From: Diabrotica undecimpunctata | Lineage: Eukaryota > Arthropoda > Insecta > Coleoptera > Chrysomelidae | NCBI RefSeq assembly: GCF_040954645.1 | Contig: NC_092813.1 | Span: 17,772,136 to 17,836,135 of the forward strand | Direction: 5' to 3' | DNA: 64,000 nt | Shown: positions 35,801 to 48,110 of the stretch, piece after piece | How positions within the stretch are numbered: position 1 is the stretch's first letter | How the letters are laid out: each line of letters starts with the position of its first letter | Notes under the pieces: model-generated | What the model saw: only the letters and a program-made list of their open reading frames with translations | Database searches by the model: none | Told to the model about the DNA's origin: nothing | Program-made: the position numbers and the translations under genes

Positions 35801-36264
35801 ATTGAAAATCAAAACGAAATATAAGTATCTGGGAAAAATTTCTCAAACGATATTAATATTAAAAGGGACTTTAAAGAGCATCTGATAAAGCATGCTAAAC
35901 CTTAAGGCGACTAAACCACACAAAATGGTTATTTGAGAAAAATTATAGCTCGTTCCAGAAAGAATTGTAAATATAAACATTAATGTAGATTAAGAAGAAA
36001 CGCTGAAGAAAAAAACAGTAGCGGTTAGCCTAAATAAAGAAAGGCAAAAAGAAGATGTAATTTGATGTTTTGAAAAAATCTGATCCGAAAACTGTATGAA
36101 AAACATCTCATAGTATAGACATAGAGCGCGGCGGTGCCTCTGCCGTTTGGCGGCCTATATCGGAAACTTTTACTACCATTTGACTATTTGTGTACAATTT
36201 TGTGTATGGTTAAGTGACACACCACAAAAAGTGTTTTTATTTTCTCTTTTGTTCAACAATTAAA

Positions 36265-36453
36265 ATGTATTGCTATACTTCTAGATGTTCCAATACAATA
36301 AAGGATAATAAACATAAAGCACAGGGTAAAAATTTTTATTATTTTCTATGCGCTAGTTATTATAAACACATAAGCTATACTACAATTAAAAACTATGACC
36401 ACTATGAAAAATATACGGTAGACTATGACTACATTTGTGCTTTAGAACTATAG
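36265..36453 (+). pseudogene. Small frame with THAP-like N-terminus, conserved between E1 and E2
   Basis: Starting at ATG 36265: MYCYTSRCSNTIKDNKHKA, then NFYYF. The C3-x4-C8-S-N start followed by an aromatic block resembles the opening of a THAP zinc finger, a DNA-binding domain found in P-element transposases. No Trp, second Cys/His pair or AVPTIF motif follows, so this would be at most one exon or a remnant. The E2 counterpart at 52169-52300 is similar over about 45 codons but has C3 changed to Tyr. Function is not established. Confidence 0.3.
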
Positions 36454-37383
36454 TAAGAACAAGATAAAAATCTAAATTCCTTCATAATTATATTAACGAG
36501 AAGTTTATAAAACTTTTGTTCGTTATCAGTAAGAGAAAGCGCATTTCAGAATATATTATGAAAAATGTTGTTGATATTACAATATCAGATGATAGGAATA
36601 CAAAAATAAAAAACAACTTACCTTTTCAAAACAACAATCAATCACTTCATTTTATCACGAAAAATTTAAAAATTGCAATGTAATTGAACCCATTTTGCGA
36701 GCTATAGTTACATTGATACTTATGTGGCAATTAGCTGTAAAGTCATTAGTCTTTCGCGTCGTATCATATTTTCCTAATATTTTTGTAGGCAAGCGGTTTA
36801 GTTTGTGTAATATAATATCCCCAATTCGTCTCATAATATTTAGTTTTCAAAACAGCTGTTAATAATTCGTTCACATTTTTTAAAGCTCTTTGCAATACAT
36901 TTGAAAATAAGTCGACAGTAAGTTCTGCCATGGTATTTCATAGTTTTATTCTTATGATTATATCAGTGTTTGTTTAAAATCTATAAATAACTAATTTAAT
37001 GTTTTTTTTTGTATTCCCAACATTTCTAATTAACTGCCTAATAGTCAATAATTGATTATTCACTCAATCGTTCCAGGTGTATTAGAAAAAATATTGTATA
37101 TCCTAATAATTAATAGATATATAGCTTATATATAGCTTATATCGCTATAGTTTGTGCAGTACATTTTATTATCCCTTTTGTGTATGGTATGCTTTTCAGC
37201 AAGTTGGTACTTGCTCTTACTTCTAAATTGACAGATCAGCTGTTTAACTGCCTGTACTGAACTTTCTTCTTCATTTTGCAAATATATATAAAAATTATTA
37301 AAACTCTGACATACCGTTAATTAAAATATTGGATACCCTATACTATTCAATCAACGGAAATACTAAGATCACACGGGGAGAAT

Positions 37384-40164
37384 CTGTCCCTATCTAATTA
37401 GCCCTTTTCGGTCCATCTTTGGACATAGGCCTTCCCAATCCTTTTCCATTCTTCTCTGTCTGTCGGTATAGTCATCCACCTAGAGCCCACGTGCTTCTTG
37501 ATATCATCTGCCCATCTCATTTGGGGCCTTCCTCTGCTTCGTTTATATTCCCACGGTCTCCAACTTATAAGAATTTTGTTCCATCGGTCTTCTTTTTGTC
37601 TTATATTGTGCCCGGCAAATCTCCATTTCAATTTTGCAACTTCTTGTCTAACATCCCTCACTTTTGTTTTCTCTCTTATCCACTCGTTTCTCTTTTTATC
37701 TATTAGTCTTATGTGCAACATTTGTCTTTCCATTGCTCTTCGGGTTTTTATGGTTATGTCCATGTTTGCTTTTGTAAATGTCCACGTTTGAGAACCATAA
37801 GTTAGAACAGGGAGTACGCATTGATTGTATACTTTAGTCTTAAGATGCTGTGGATATCTTTTGTTTTTAAGAATGTAGCTTAGTTTGCCAAATGCCGCCC
37901 ATGCCAGTATAACTCGTCTTTTTATCTCTGCTGTTTGGTTTTCTTTGTTACGTTTTATAGTTTGACCCAGATATATATATAATCCTGAACTTGTTCTACT
38001 TCATCTTGTCCGATCCTCATTGTGATGTTTTCATCTGTATTTGTTATAATTTTGGTCTTGCTGTAATTCATAAAAAGGCCTATCTTTCCAGCTTCTACGT
38101 CCAGTTCTTTCATCATTTCAAATAATTCTTCTCATTTATCTGTTATCAATGCGATGTCATCAGCGTATATTAGATGGTTCAAGCGTTGTCCACAAATTTT
38201 TATACCTTTTTCTTCCCATTCTAATCTTTTAAAAATATCTTCCAGAGCCTGATTGAAAAGTTTCGGTGATATTGTGTCTCACGCCTCTATTTATTTGTAT
38301 TGATTTTGTTTATTCATATCCTTTAATTGTTGTTTTGGCTTCCTTATCTGTGGTCAATTCTGCTGTTAATCAAAGAACTTTTCACTGCCCAATGTTCGAC
38401 ACTGTCGAAAGCCTTTTCGAAATCTATGAACGCTATATATAGAGGAATATGGTATTCATTTGCTCGTTCTATAAGTATTTTCATACTTAGTAAATGGTCA
38501 CTTTTGCTGAATCCCTTTCTAAAACCAGCTTGTTGGGTATCCATCGAATTTTGTCGTCAATCTATTGGTTAAAATTTTTGTTGGGAGTTTATACATTACA
38601 TTGAGGAGTGTTATGAGACGGTAGTTTTTTATGTCTGCTTTATCCCCTTTCTTGTGTAGGATAATGGTTACGGATTCCTTCCAGTTGTTTGGGATTCTTT
38701 TTTCTTTTAATATCTTGTTAAAAAGGGAATGTAGAGTGTTAATTACCACTTTTCCACCATATTTCAGCGTATCTGCAGTTATCCCATCTTTTCCAGGCGA
38801 TTTGTTGTTTTTCATTTCTTTCTATGCCTTCTTTATTTCTGATTTGCTTATTTCTGGCTATAGCTCTGAGTTGACATTTTTTACTTTAGCCTTAAGTTGG
38901 TTTTTAATTGTTTCTGGTGGTTCCTTTTTTGTTTTGTATAGTTCTGAGTAGAAATGGTGGATAATATTTATAATGTCATCTTTAATGTTTGTTTCTAGTC
39001 CGTTTTCATCTTTTATTTTGTTTATTTCACACTTACCTAATTTCGGTCTTAAGCATTTCATATTTTTGTTGTTTTGTATTACCTTTTCTATTTTTATTTC
39101 TTGTTCTTTTCTCTTATTTTCTCTTATCATTCTGCTTATTGTTTTATTGATTTCTACATATTCTATAGCGTCCTTCTTTTATCCATAAGCTTCTTTGTTT
39201 CTGTTGATATATAGTTGTTCTTTTTTAGATCCTTTTTTGCTATTTCTTTTCCTAAAGTAATCATCGTTGCTGTAAGTATGTTGTCTATTTCATCTATATC
39301 TTTGTCATCACTGTCTAATTTTTAAGTAAGTTGTTCTTTTAATAGGTCTTTGTATATCTCTTTATATTGCCCTAGTTTGTTTCTATCTACTAGATCCCAG
39401 TTTTTAATTATTTTTCTTTTCATTTCATAGTTACCGTCAATACTAAGTTTTGCTCTGACCAACCAGTGATCGCTACCTGTTGTGAATCTGTTAAGAACTG
39501 TTACATCTTTAATGATATATCGTTCCGTGGACAGTATGTAGTCGATCTCATTTTTTGTGCATCCATTAGGGCTGATCCATGTCCACTTTCGTTGGGGCTT
39601 CTTTTTGTAAAAGGAGTTCATTGCGTATAGATGCTTTTCTTCTAGGTAGTTCATCAAAGTAGCACCTCTATCATTTCTCTGACCATACCCGAAATCTCCT
39701 ATTTTAGTTTCTTCCTTGTTTAGTTTTCTACCCAGTTTGGCATTGAAATCTCGAATTACTAGTATAAGACGATTTTTATGTTCTTCCATAGCCTTTGATA
39801 TATCTTCATAAAATAGTTCGATATCTTCGTCATCATAAGCTGTCATGGGGGCATATACCTGGATAATTTTAATTGATGTTCTTCTTATTTTAAGTATGAC
39901 ATAGGCTGTATTCGGGTTTCTTCTTTTCGTCGAGTTTCTGATAGGCCTATGATATCTCATTTTATGTTTGTTAATTCTTCTTCCAATTCATGTACTTTTT
40001 CATCCGTAGACATTGATCTAATATTGTATGTCCCTATTGACAGGTTGACGGATTTTTTTGATTTATGTTGTGTTCGTCTTAGTGGGTTTTTGTTTTTATC
40101 TATCAAAAGCGAATTATTGCGTCTCCCAGATACCGCGAGGCAGACCTTTGAGGTGTGGGATAAT
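37384..40164 (-). mobile_element. RTE (BovB-like) retrotransposon inserted in E1
   Basis: E2 carries the uninterrupted site (GGGGAGAATATTATGGG at 48751-48767, and inverted near 50877-50890). In E1 the same sequence breaks after GGGGAGAAT at 37383 and resumes ATTATGGG at 40165. A short imperfect duplication (GAGAAT/GATAAT) flanks the insert. This dates the RTE as younger than the E1/E2 split. Confidence 0.88.
37398..40130 (-). pseudogene. RTE endonuclease-reverse transcriptase, broken
   Basis: Read on the minus strand. The endonuclease begins near 40050 (IGTYNIRSMSTDEKVHELEE), then, after a frameshift near 39960, has IQVYAPM, VIRDFNAKLG (usually GDFNA), GATLMNYLEE, WTWISPNG..NEIDYIL and GSDHWLVRAKL. 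RT follows in pieces: NKSPGKDGITADTLKYGG, NYRLITLLNVMYKL, GFRKGFSKSDH, FIDFEKAFDSVEHWA, then LNHLIYADDIALITDK with intact YADD near 38160, YIYLGQTIKRNKENQ, LTYGSQTWTFTK and ERQMLHIRLIDKKRNEWIR. The last 121 codons (37763-37398) end naturally (QRWTEKG). At least five frame changes or stops occur. Nearly the whole element is present. Confidence 0.88.
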
Positions 40165-40374
40165 ATTATGGGTTATTTCTGGTTTCATCATAATTTACAC
40201 CGAAATTACTAACAAGAGAGTTCTCTTACTTCCACATGTTCAAATTGATATATAGTACCAACAGATGCTAGTTATATACCATCAGTACTAATAAAATGAA
40301 AACTATCAAATTAATGTCAATTTCATTGAATAATCAAAACAATCGAATATATATACCAAAACAACACAATAAAA

Positions 40375-41300
40375 GTAAAAGTAGAAGAAGAACTAACCGA
40401 CCCTATTGAAGCTGGTAATGGGATAAGACAGGGAGATTTAATGAGTTCTCTATTGTTCAACCGGATTATGGATGAAATATTAAAAAAGTAAGAAATAAAA
40501 GAGGATACCAAATGGGAGAAAAACAAATTAAAATAATCTGCTATGCAGACGACGCAATACTATTCTTTCAAAGTGAAGATGATTTACAACGTATGCTACA
40601 CCAATTTCATATAACCGCCAGAAAATTTAACATGTTAATTTCCTCAAAAGAGACAAAATGCATGGTTACAACAGCAAGTTTACTAATATGTTAATTGGAG
40701 TTTTAAGGTCAGATAATAGAACAAGTGATGGAGTTTTAATATCTAGGTATCATATTATCTAGCTACGGAAAACTCGAAACTTAAGTGGAAGATCCACTGA
40801 ATAGAGCAAACAGAGCCGCAGGCTGCCTAAATGAAACAATATGAAGAAATAAAAATATCGGGAAAGAAACCAAAGGCAGAATTTACAAAACAGTTATCAG
40901 ACCAATAATGACATACACAGCAGAAACAATACCTGACACAGAGAGAACAAAAAGGATGTTAGAAACAACAGAGATAAAAACACTTAGAAAAATTGATGGT
41001 AAGACACTATGGGACAGAGCTAGAAGTACAGATATAAGATGTAGATACAAGGTGAAGAACATCAAGAACTGGTTAAGAAATAGAAGAGTAGAATGGAAAG
41101 ATCATATAAGCCGAATGACAACAAATGGAGTAGTAGACATGGCAAGAGACGGTTACCCAATAGGAAGACGATCAGTAAGAAGACCACGAAAACCATGGAA
41201 CGGCAACTTACTGGAGACACATTGAAAAACAGACAGAGTCATGTCTATATAAAAAGAAGAAGAAGAAGAAGAAAAAGATACACAGGATTGACAGGATAAA
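40375..41300 (+). pseudogene. RT fragment of a second RTE-like family (in E1)
   Basis: 5'-truncated RT: KVEEELTDPIEAGNGIRQGD, KIICYADDAILFFQSEDDLQ with intact catalytic YADD, KFNMLIS, EFKYLGI..SSYGKLET (frames interrupted), IRPIMTYTAETIPDTERTKR, LRKIDGKTLWDRARSTDIR and GRRSVRRPRKPWNGNLLE. It ends in a GAA-rich tail. The same fragment occurs inverted in E2 at 49770-50690, so it was present before E1 and E2 separated. Confidence 0.82.
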
Positions 41301-42009
41301 CAATAAAATAGCTGCAAGAAAGAGAAAATGAATCAGTCATATTAATGTAGAATAGCAGAGGACAGAGTATTTGTCATAGCCTTAGACAAGTGTCCAATTG
41401 AAAAAAGACCACAGGTCGTTCAAAAAAGACGGAACTCTAGAAAGAAAATAGAATAGATTTAAAAAAAAAAATAAAAGCATAAACATGTCTTTTCCTACTC
41501 TTATAATATTGAAAATACGCAAATAGAACCTTGAATTAAAATGTAACCTTTGATATCTGTGATAAATTCATCACCTGAACAATGGCGCCGATGTATGAAG
41601 TTGAAATTTTTTACACCTATTTTAACTGTTTATTTTTTTATTATCTATATATGAGTTACGAACGATATCACAAACCTATTTATTTACCACAAACAGGCTC
41701 TTTAATACCTTAAATTATTACTATACAAATCTGATTCGAAATATCGTCAAAAAGTAATACACGGCATGTAAAATTTAAATTTTCAATAAAAAGTAAAATA
41801 TTAGGCATTACTTATGGGGTTCAAAGAACGAGCCTTTACGAAAATTTAAGTACTAAGAAGATCACCACAATCGGGCATACCCAGGGTAATGATTAAATAA
41901 TTAATCGGCTAATTCTTCAGTCACCCCTTTAATATGATTTTGTTAAATTGGTCCTTTTTAGGACCAACTATTCTAATAACATATGTTTATAACTGTTAAG
42001 GGTATATCT
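41300..42009. other. E-unit sequence without a gene
   Basis: AT-rich sequence repeated in reverse at 49040-49770 and partly at 46950-47330, with the shared words TTGGTCCTTTTTAGGACCAA and GGGCATACCCAGGGTAATG. No frame is supported. Confidence 0.6.
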
Positions 42010-42965
42010 AGAGATCAAGAAACTTTGCCTTACTTAAACTTATCAGACATATGCGCTAAACACGAATCTGACTTATTTATAGTGCAGGAAACACATATAG
42101 GGCCTAACGTAGGGTATTTGGTATAAAGCTTATCGCTGAAAACCACATTATAATTATAGACATGCTATCTCTGTCGGAAAAAAAGCAAAGAATAACTCAA
42201 AGTAAGAAAGGACAACACCAGTCAGCTTTCAGAGAACCTTTCAACGATGTTGAGCTTGGATCCACCATTTACATATTTACATATTTAATGAAAAATAATA
42301 CAACTACCGACATTGAGGATCTGAGCACAAAGCTTATTACGAAATCTAGACCAAAAACACCACAATGGCTTATCCGTATGATGAACAACTGTATTCAAAT
42401 TATGGAAACACCCAAAATCTAGAGACAAGCCAAAGTTGTTACTTCGCTTAAACCTGGCAAAAACTCCAACGAACACAAAAACTATCGGCCAATATCTTTA
42501 TTTTATCAGCTATTTAAAATACTTTTGCACAAGATCGTTAATATGATTTTACCGATATTTTAAGAAAATCTCAAATTAAAAGACAAAAGTGGCTATAGAT
42601 AGGGAAGATCATGTACATTACAAATGCTAAATCTTACCCAACACATCAAAGACGGGTACGAAAAATATCGGGTATCAGGGGTGGTATTTTTCAATCTAAA
42701 TGCCGCTTATGACACCTTAAATTACCAAATATTTCTCGAAAAACTATATGATATTCCCTTAGATAACAAACTCACTTATATTATTTGCGTATGCCTACAC
42801 AAGAGAATATTTTTTGTATCACTCAATGTTAAGAATAGCAGATGAAGAACGGTCTCGCTTGGGGTAGCATAAAAGCACCTACACTGTATAACATTTACCC
42901 AAACGATCAACTTATACCAGTAGATAATAGGACTAATATTATAAAGACGATACACCTATTATTGC
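42010..42965 (+). pseudogene. Jockey-type ORF2 remnant with internal deletion (in E1)
   Basis: It starts with endonuclease sequence (LPYLNLSDICAKHESDLFIV, QETH near 42085), jumps by deletion to the RT linker (FNDVELGSTIYIFTYLM), then RT: AKVVTSLKPGKNSNEHKNYR, PISLFYQLFKILLHKIVNMI, GYR.GRSCTLQMLNL and GVVFFNLNAAYDTLNYQIFL, which is motif A of beetle Jockey elements. The remainder decays after the K.SR.R block (42840). Relatives lie at 46030-46910, 52790-53420, 56590-56800 and 59370-59970, always inside the same E-type flanks. Confidence 0.78.
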
Positions 42966-44204
42966 ACAATAAAAATAAACTATGAATCAATTTTCAGCCA
43001 AAACCCCTGAAAAACTCATGTGCGCTCCTCAATTTCCCTAACATAGACGCTTTCACAAACTGAACATCCAATAATGTCATGAAATTGTTGAACTGTAGAC
43101 TTCCTATAAATTTCTTGAAAATAGTTTGTATCCCACGGGATCAGTCACAGATCATTGTTTAAAACTAAAAGGTAAATTGAGGACCAGAAATAATATTCTT
43201 CGCAAGCTTGTCAGCTAAAAATGAGGCGTACGTCCTTCCGCCTTTAAAACATAGACGCTTGCACTATATGCTTCTGCTGCCGAATATACCTTGATAGACA
43301 AATTAACCATTCTTTCGTTTTGTGCACAACACTACTACCCATTTTAACACAAAAATATCTATTGCAGCACTTAACCATATTTATTTTGAGATAACCTTCT
43401 ATCGAGATATAGTATACGAGATATCGAGTATACAAATAAGACCAGAACTAAAATAATAAAAAAGCTTTATACAAGATATCGCAGAAGAGTAGATGAAATA
43501 AAAGTAGTTTTTATTAATCGGGTGCTTACATAAAACGTACAAAGACATACTCACGTAAACAAAATACATTACGAAATTTCTGTAATAAAAAAAAACATCG
43601 AATTCGGCATTGAACTAATAAATTATATTAAATAAAAAAACAATATTTCTAAAAATGCAGAAAAAATAAAATTTTCTATGCAAGCGAACATTCCATTAAA
43701 TAATAAGCCGAAAACCTTTTGTATCTATATACCTGTTTTTTAAAGAACCAGTTACCTTTTAGTACGTAGTTACACCAGGTAATAAGATATCCTCTGTTAC
43801 ACAGTGTAATGCATATGACATTACACTGTCTACAAATAGTAGATAAAAATAAGGAGCCCATATAAACCGTTCAGGGTATATGTTGAAAATATACGGTATA
43901 ATCGCACAGTTGCCAAACTCTCAGAGCTTACTTAAACCGATAAACGTATGGTTCAAATATACAATGAAAAAGATCTGAACGACCCCTATAATATATACTC
44001 GTGAACTAAACGATATACATTTATGATACAGGGGTATTTACGGGCTCCAAAAAATTTTTATAAATTATTAAACTCTACATGTTGATGAATCGACAGAACC
44101 AATATTATGGAATGGTCAAGTGAGCTCCGTATATCGGTATCCACTTGACCACGGAGCTCAATTAAACCTGAATTTTAACATGGGCGGAGTCCACTTTATG
44201 CCGT

Positions 44205-44207
<3 letters not shown>
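42966..44207. other. Right terminal region of E1; one arm of the palindrome
   Basis: Reverse complement of E2 sequence from 44292 outward, with a gap: 43200-43440 matches 45600-45740, while 43455-43660 has no partner. Contains the subterminal CTCC motifs near 44120-44200. No coding region is supported. Confidence 0.7.

Positions 44208-44291
<84 letters not shown>
44208..44291. repeat. (TA)n microsatellite at the palindrome centre
   Basis: 84 bp of pure TA between the right end of E1 and the inverted end of E2. The flanks form mirror images, so this tract is the loop of a very long hairpin. Confidence 0.98.
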
Positions 44292-44294
<3 letters not shown>

Positions 44295-44334
44295 ACGGCA
44301 TAAAGTGGACTCCGCCCATGTTAAAATTCAGGTT

Positions 44335-44383
44335 CAAGTGAGCTCCGTGGTCAAGTCGACACCGATATACGGAGCTCACTTGA
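44335..44383. other. Conserved subterminal hairpin of E elements
   Basis: TCAAGTGAGCTCCGT at 44335-44349 pairs perfectly with ACGGAGCTCACTTGA at 44369-44383 (15 bp, 19-nt loop). The same hairpin is kept in E3 about 43 bp from its end (near 57985-58034) and, with changes, in E1 (near 44115-44165). Position and conservation suggest a terminal recognition structure. Confidence 0.6.
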
Positions 44384-45268
44384 CCATTCCATAATATTGG
44401 CTCTGTCGATTCGTCAACATGTATAGTTTCATAATTTTTAAAAATTTTGTGGAGCCCTTAAGTACCCCTGTATCATGAATGTATATTGCTTAGTTCACGT
44501 GTATATCTTATAGGGGTCGTTCAGATCTTTTTCATTGTATATTGGAACCATAGGTATATCGGTTTAAGTAAGCTCTGATAGTTTGGCAACTCTGCGATTA
44601 AGCTGTATACTTCTCGCGTATAGTCTGAACGGTTTATATGGACTCCTTATTTTTGTTATCATTCAAACGCATTACATTGTGTAACAGATATGAATACTAT
44701 TAACTACCTGTTTTTGGTAGGTACCTGCTTTTCTAAAAATAGCTTTATAGATACAAAAGGATTTTGTTACCAAATTGGATTTTTTTCACATGCGGAAATT
44801 TCCTAATGTATTTTGTTAACGTGAGTATGTCTTCATACGTTTTATTTAAGAATTCGATAGATAAGAACTTCTTTTATTTTATCCATTGTTTTATGATATC
44901 TTTTATACAGATTTTTTATTATTTTATTTCTTGTTTTATCTGTGTACTACAGATAGTAGTGCACAAAAAAAAGAAGAATGCTTAATTTATCTAACAACAA
45001 TTATACCACTTCACCCATATTACATACTTACACCCATATTACATACTGAATGTTTTATCTCCTATTTAGGGGTAATATGTAGTCAATATAAGTGTAGTTA
45101 GTGTCAAATTTGCAATGATCAATATAAGTAATAGCTTACTGACTGTACTTTACATGTTTAGTTCAAATAAATAAACCTTGTCCCTTCAGAAAAGAGCGAT
45201 TGGAATGGCAAAGTCAACTAAGAAAGTATAATGAACCTTGTATCACCCATATTCACACAGGTTAACCG

Positions 45269-45487
45269 GTGTTTGAAGGCAAGAGTCCTCATTGCAGATT
45301 TAAGGAAGATAACTACCATAAGGAAGTTCCTTTCGAGAGTTCAGATGGCGAGAAGCAGCTTATTTTTTTTTGTATGTCTTGCAGATGTGTTGGTCTAGCT
45401 AGTTATTCCTCGATTCTAGTCATAAAATGGGTTGTTATTCGTGGAGTGGATGTTACGAATCTAGACTTTGTTTCTTTTGTTCTCTAG
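45269..45487 (+). other. Conserved unidentified frame in E2
   Basis: Reads EGKSPHCRFKEDNYHKEVPF, then a CMSC pair, LVIKWVVIRGVDVTNLDFVS. The E3 counterpart at 59010-59300 is similar over 70 codons and longer. I do not recognise it. It may be a coding remnant or simply repeat sequence with a chance open frame; a TTGCAG before the Cys block could be a splice acceptor. E1 lacks the region. Confidence 0.25.
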
Positions 45488-46029
45488 CTACTTATCTTCG
45501 GATATTATGTGGATTGATAACTACGATATTGTAGAGCTTATGTATGGATGTGAGTCTTAATATCCGCTGAATTTGGCTGACTAATTTATAGCTAAATCTA
45601 CGTGTTAAGTATGTATTGATATCACCCATACAAGCAAGGTATATTCGGCAGCAGAAGCATAGAGTTCAAGCGTCTACGTTTTAAGAGTGGAAGGATGTGC
45701 TTCCCATTTTTAGCTGACAAGTTCGCGAAGAATATTATTTTTCTGGTTCTAGTTTTCCATTTAGTTTTAAACAAAGTTCTGTGAATTACAAAGTGTGTTT
45801 AAGGATTTCATGACACTATTGGTTCAGGTATATGTTCAAATTTGTGAAAACGTCTCTGTTAGGGACATTGAAGGAGCCCGCCTGACTTTTTCCAGGGTTT
45901 GGCTTAAAATTAATTTATAATCTATTTTTATTGTGTTTAAGATATGATATTTAGATTTTTCTCCACTTCAGCAACAAAATTTTTTGGTTGTGCAACAATA
46001 GATGTATCGTCTACAAAATAAAAGTCCTA

Positions 46030-46910
46030 GTATTTACTGGTATGGGTTGTGTAAATATTATACAGTGTAGGTGCCATTACGGTACCCCAAAGGAGACCGT
46101 TCTACTACGTTCTCCATCTTCATCTTCTATTCTTATCATTGAGTGATACGGAAAATCTTCTGTTGTGTAGGCATACGCGGATAATACAAGTGAGTTTATT
46201 ACCTAAGGGGATATCACATAGATTTTGGAGAAATGTGCTTTAATTTAAGGTGTCGTAAGCAGAATTTAGATTGACAAATACCACTCCTCATGTCTGATAT
46301 TTTTCATATGCGTCTTTGCTGTGTTGGGCAAGATTTAGTATGTGTAACGAACATGATCTATCCTGTCATATATAGCCACTTTTATCTTTCAATTGAAGTT
46401 TTTCTTCTAATATCGGTTTATATTAAGGATCATATGCAGAAGTATTTTGTATAGCTGAAAAAATAAATAGATATATTGGCCGATAGCTTTTGTGGTCGTT
46501 GGGATTTTTGTCAGGTTTAAGCAAGGCCACAACTTTGTCTTTGCTTTGCTTGTCTACACACTTTGTATATTAGCCATTGTTGTATTTTTTTGTCCAAATT
46601 TTATAATTAGTTTTGTGCTTAGATCCTCAGTCAGGAGCCGGAATATTGTTCATAATATACGTGGATAGTGGATCCAAATTCAACATCGTTGAAAGGTTTC
46701 CTCAGCTGACTTGTTTGTCCTCTCTCATTTTATGTTTTTCTTTGCCGGCATTTATTATGTTTATTTCGTTATTTTCAGCGATCAGCTTAATACCAAATAC
46801 CCTAGGTTTAGCCCTCTATTTGCTTCCTGCAGTAGAAATACGTCACATTTGTGTTAAGCACATATGTCTCATAAGCTTAAGTAAAGTAGAGTGTCTTTAT
46901 CTGTAGATAT
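46030..46910 (-). pseudogene. Jockey-type ORF2 remnant (in E2)
   Basis: Minus-strand counterpart of 42010-42965: DICA.HKCDVFLLQEANRG near 46870, a glimpse of the next endonuclease block, then KPDKNPNDHKSYRPI-type RT linker near 46520, and the motif A region near 46260 with a KGVVFVNLNSAYDTL-like reading across lesions. Many stops. It shares both outer flanks with the E1 copy, so it is orthologous rather than an independent insertion. Confidence 0.65.
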
Positions 46911-46959
46911 GTCCTTAATATTTATAGACATAATTAGAATAGTTGGTCCTAAAAAGGAC

Positions 46960-47839
46960 CGAATTGATAAAAATCATATTGAACGGGTGATTGAAGAATT
47001 AACCGATTTAACAATTATTCATTACCCAGAGTACGCTCGATTGCGGTGGTCTTATTGTTACTTCAAATTTCGTGAAGGCTTCCACGATAAACTTCATAAA
47101 ATGACTAATCTTTTACTTTTCAATAAAAATTTAAATTTTACATACTGTTACTTTTAGACGATATTTCGAGTCAGATTTGTTTAGTAATAACTGTACTTAA
47201 TATATAGTCTCTTTGTGAAATGAGCTTGTAATATCGGTTTACAACACGTATATGGATAATACGAAAATAAACAGGTTAAAATGTGACAACCAACTGCTAT
47301 ATAACAGTACGAGACAATATTCATAAGCTATCAGCTGTAAAAGTCATTGCCTTTTTTCCTGTCGTATCATATTTTAGCATATCATATTTTGAGTGAAATT
47401 TATCCTAAATTCGTCTAATAATATTAAGTTTTTAAAACAGCTGTGTTTTTATGCTCATTCGTTCACCTTTTGTAAAGCAGTCTTTGTAAATATATGTCTG
47501 TGTATAGTCTATGTAAGGGATTTATATAATCTTTTCATTTCGTACTCTTTTCGTTTCATAATTATAGTTTTCTTGCTTTTATTTTCTATGGTAATACATA
47601 TACATACCCAATTCAAAAGGGTGAAAATCAGCGAGTTCTAAATTGAATATAAACATTATTCTCTCTTTCTCCCTATACCTTATATAAAGATCATCGTCAT
47701 CGTATAGTCCGAACGCAACAACATTCTATTGCCTTTTCTTATTTTTTTTCTCCTCATTCCTATTGAAAATAATGCCACGTAAATTCCGTTTATAAAAGTT
47801 ATGTCAATATTTCTGAAGTGCCTTTCCTAGGATAATTAT
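46960..47839. other. E2 sequence without a gene
   Basis: AT-rich; parts recur at 53460-54170 and 60060-60560 in the same orientation and at 41300-41960 and 36740-36910. A frame at 46891-47157 is a repeat artefact. Confidence 0.5.
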
Positions 47840-48110
47840 TTAAGCCTAGTTCGTTTGATTACATGCAATTGATTTGATAGTCCACAACAGATAAGTATTG
47901 ATTGTAGGAAGGATAGCAGGTGTTGATAAATATGATGGGTCGATAGATAGTCCCGTTATTCCTAAATCTAACCGTATGTTACCTCCCCCTTCATTTGTGG
48001 AAGTCCTAAGGGCATTTTTTCTCTTGGGGCATCCTCCCAATTTAACTTGGCAATGCAGTAATTATAGAGTCTTTGGATAAAGCCAGCGCAACTTTAGCAT
48101 TGAGATTTAG
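47840..48110 (-). pseudogene. Non-LTR RT C-terminal remnant (in E2)
   Basis: Minus strand reads RLYNYCIAKLNWEDAPREKM, PLGLPQMKG and DLGITGL with one frame change. This matches the endonuclease-RT C-terminus (KL.WE.AP...PLGRPRMRW.DN...DL). The same remnant recurs near 54380-54560 and 63780-64000, always in the same context, so it belongs to the repeated unit. Confidence 0.55.

Larger units (their letters stand above)
34725..44207 (+). mobile_element. Large TA-bounded repeat E1
   Basis: A 9.5-kb unit. The left end begins TCTAGCGGTTAATGTAAGCT; the right end, read inward, begins TCTACGGCATAAAGTGGACT. The two form an imperfect inverted repeat of about 24 bp. Both ends carry repeated words close to AGTRRRCTCYG. 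The same termini bound E2, and the E3 left end matches. Inside lie non-LTR fragments, an inserted RTE (37384-40164), a small THAP-like frame and long AT-rich stretches. No complete transposase was found, so the class is open: a large non-autonomous DNA element or a composite repeat. About 34725-35620 matches the E2 end 56970-57869 in reverse. Confidence 0.6.

Noticed and set aside
35995..36030. CTGAAGA followed by an A-run and GTAGCGG, considered as a hammerhead
   Set aside because: No GAAA box and no stem II; the resemblance is limited to one heptamer.
38327..39188. Several plus-strand frames of 70-106 residues
   Set aside because: Antisense of the RTE at 37398-40130.
44764..45101. Phe/Tyr-rich frames of 71-73 residues, with a relative at 58429-58742
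   Set aside because: AT-rich E-unit sequence; the frames are not kept in the same register between copies.
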